DNA of 64,000 nt, from assembly GCF_014636775.1 (NCBI RefSeq), contig NZ_BMEQ01000006.1, forward strand, positions 1-64,000, written 5' to 3'. The notes under the pieces were generated by a model. The model was not told the origin of the DNA and ran no database searches. It was given only the letters and a program-made list of their open reading frames with translations. Every line of letters begins with the position of its first letter. Position 1 is the stretch's first letter. This document shows positions 63,756 through 64,000 of the stretch, piece after piece. The position numbers and the translations under genes are program-made. This DNA is from Kocuria dechangensis. Lineage in GTDB: Bacteria; Actinomycetota; Actinomycetes; Actinomycetales; Micrococcaceae.

Positions 63756-64000
63756 CGGCCGTGCTCCGCGGTCTGGGTGGCGAAGCGGGCCACCGTCACG
63801 GAGCCGATGAACCCGATCAGGGAGACGATCACCATGAGGATCAGGTTGTTCAGGTGCTGGTGGTAGGCCATCTCCACCGCCAGCGCCGCGGCGACGATCG
63901 CGAGCAGCACGTCGGTGGCCACCACGCGGTCGAGCAGGGACGGACCCTTCGCGAGGCGGTAGAGGGTGCCGGCGGCGCCCGCGCCCAGCAGCACGGCGGC
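63752..64000 (-). CDS. mnhF: Mrp Na+/H+ antiporter subunit MnhF (partial)
   Basis: Only the C-terminal 80 or so residues lie in the window; the 5' end continues beyond 64000. Visible are YRLAKGPSLLDRVVATDVLLA, the MnhF signature, and two following helices (ILMVIVSLIGFIGSVTVARF). It pairs with MnhG, which it overlaps by four bases. Confidence 0.9.
   Translation of the reverse strand, partial: AAVLLGAGAAGTLYRLAKGPSLLDRVVATDVLLAIVAAALAVEMAYHQHLNNLILMVIVSLIGFIGSVTVARFATQTAEHGR

Overview
The window is very GC-rich (roughly 70% or more by eye) and gene-dense. It looks like the chromosome of a Micrococcaceae-type actinobacterium, with Kocuria or a close relative the best guess. The reasons are the GC content, DUF3073 and DUF4235 proteins, an hspR-containing dnaK operon with HAIR operators, an LldR-type lactate operon, DUF222/HNH proteins, and frequent leaderless starts. 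I see no rRNA gene, no complete tRNA gene, no CRISPR array and no intact insertion sequence.

Layout. 1-1200: an eroded piece of a TadA/CpaF secretion ATPase beside a short AT-richer patch with two small unknown genes. 1.2-3.2 kb: a glycosyltransferase and an orphan gene. 3.4-9.2 kb: a complete L-lactate regulon, lutABC against lldP-lldR, with three copies of the palindrome TGGTCNGACCA between them. 9.7-12.5 kb: a response regulator divergent from a 50-codon secreted-peptide gene, a sensor kinase and an alkyltransferase-like gene; this is the best candidate for an undescribed system. 12.5-19.7 kb: purine synthesis (purD-purC leftward; asparaginase, sterol-carrier-like, membrane protein, purF and purM rightward). 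19.9-23.0 kb: DUF3073 and clpB.

23.4-48.3 kb is a mixed accessory stretch: MFS exporter, hydrolase, stand-alone condensation-domain protein, DUF998, CapA, RNase Z, BASS/ACR3 transporter, DinB proteins, CDP-alcohol phosphotransferase, OafA-type acyltransferase, APH-like kinase, twin HAD phosphatases, DEAD-box helicase, SDR, DJ-1 protein, frameshifted HNH gene, mutarotase and an AGCS symporter. Several genes here end in short tandem-repeat arrays (13- or 17-bp units) that start on, or run into, a stop codon.

48.5-64 kb: Bcr/CflA exporter, LOG protein, trmB, the heat-shock operon dnaK-grpE-dnaJ-hspR, a BCCT transporter, a P-loop kinase with a coupled mini-ORF, an aminodeoxychorismate-lyase-like gene, a TPP-riboswitch-controlled YkoEDC-type transporter, DUF4235 and the end of an Mrp antiporter operon (mnhG, partial mnhF).

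Regulatory logic readable from sequence: LldR very likely represses both lactate transcription units. HspR from the dnaK operon very likely controls dnaK (two HAIR sites) and clpB (one HAIR site). TPP controls the ykoE-like operon. The peptide, kinase and regulator genes probably form one signalling circuit. Many genes start six to eight bases after a TANNNT -10 element and have no Shine-Dalgarno sequence, which suggests leaderless transcripts.
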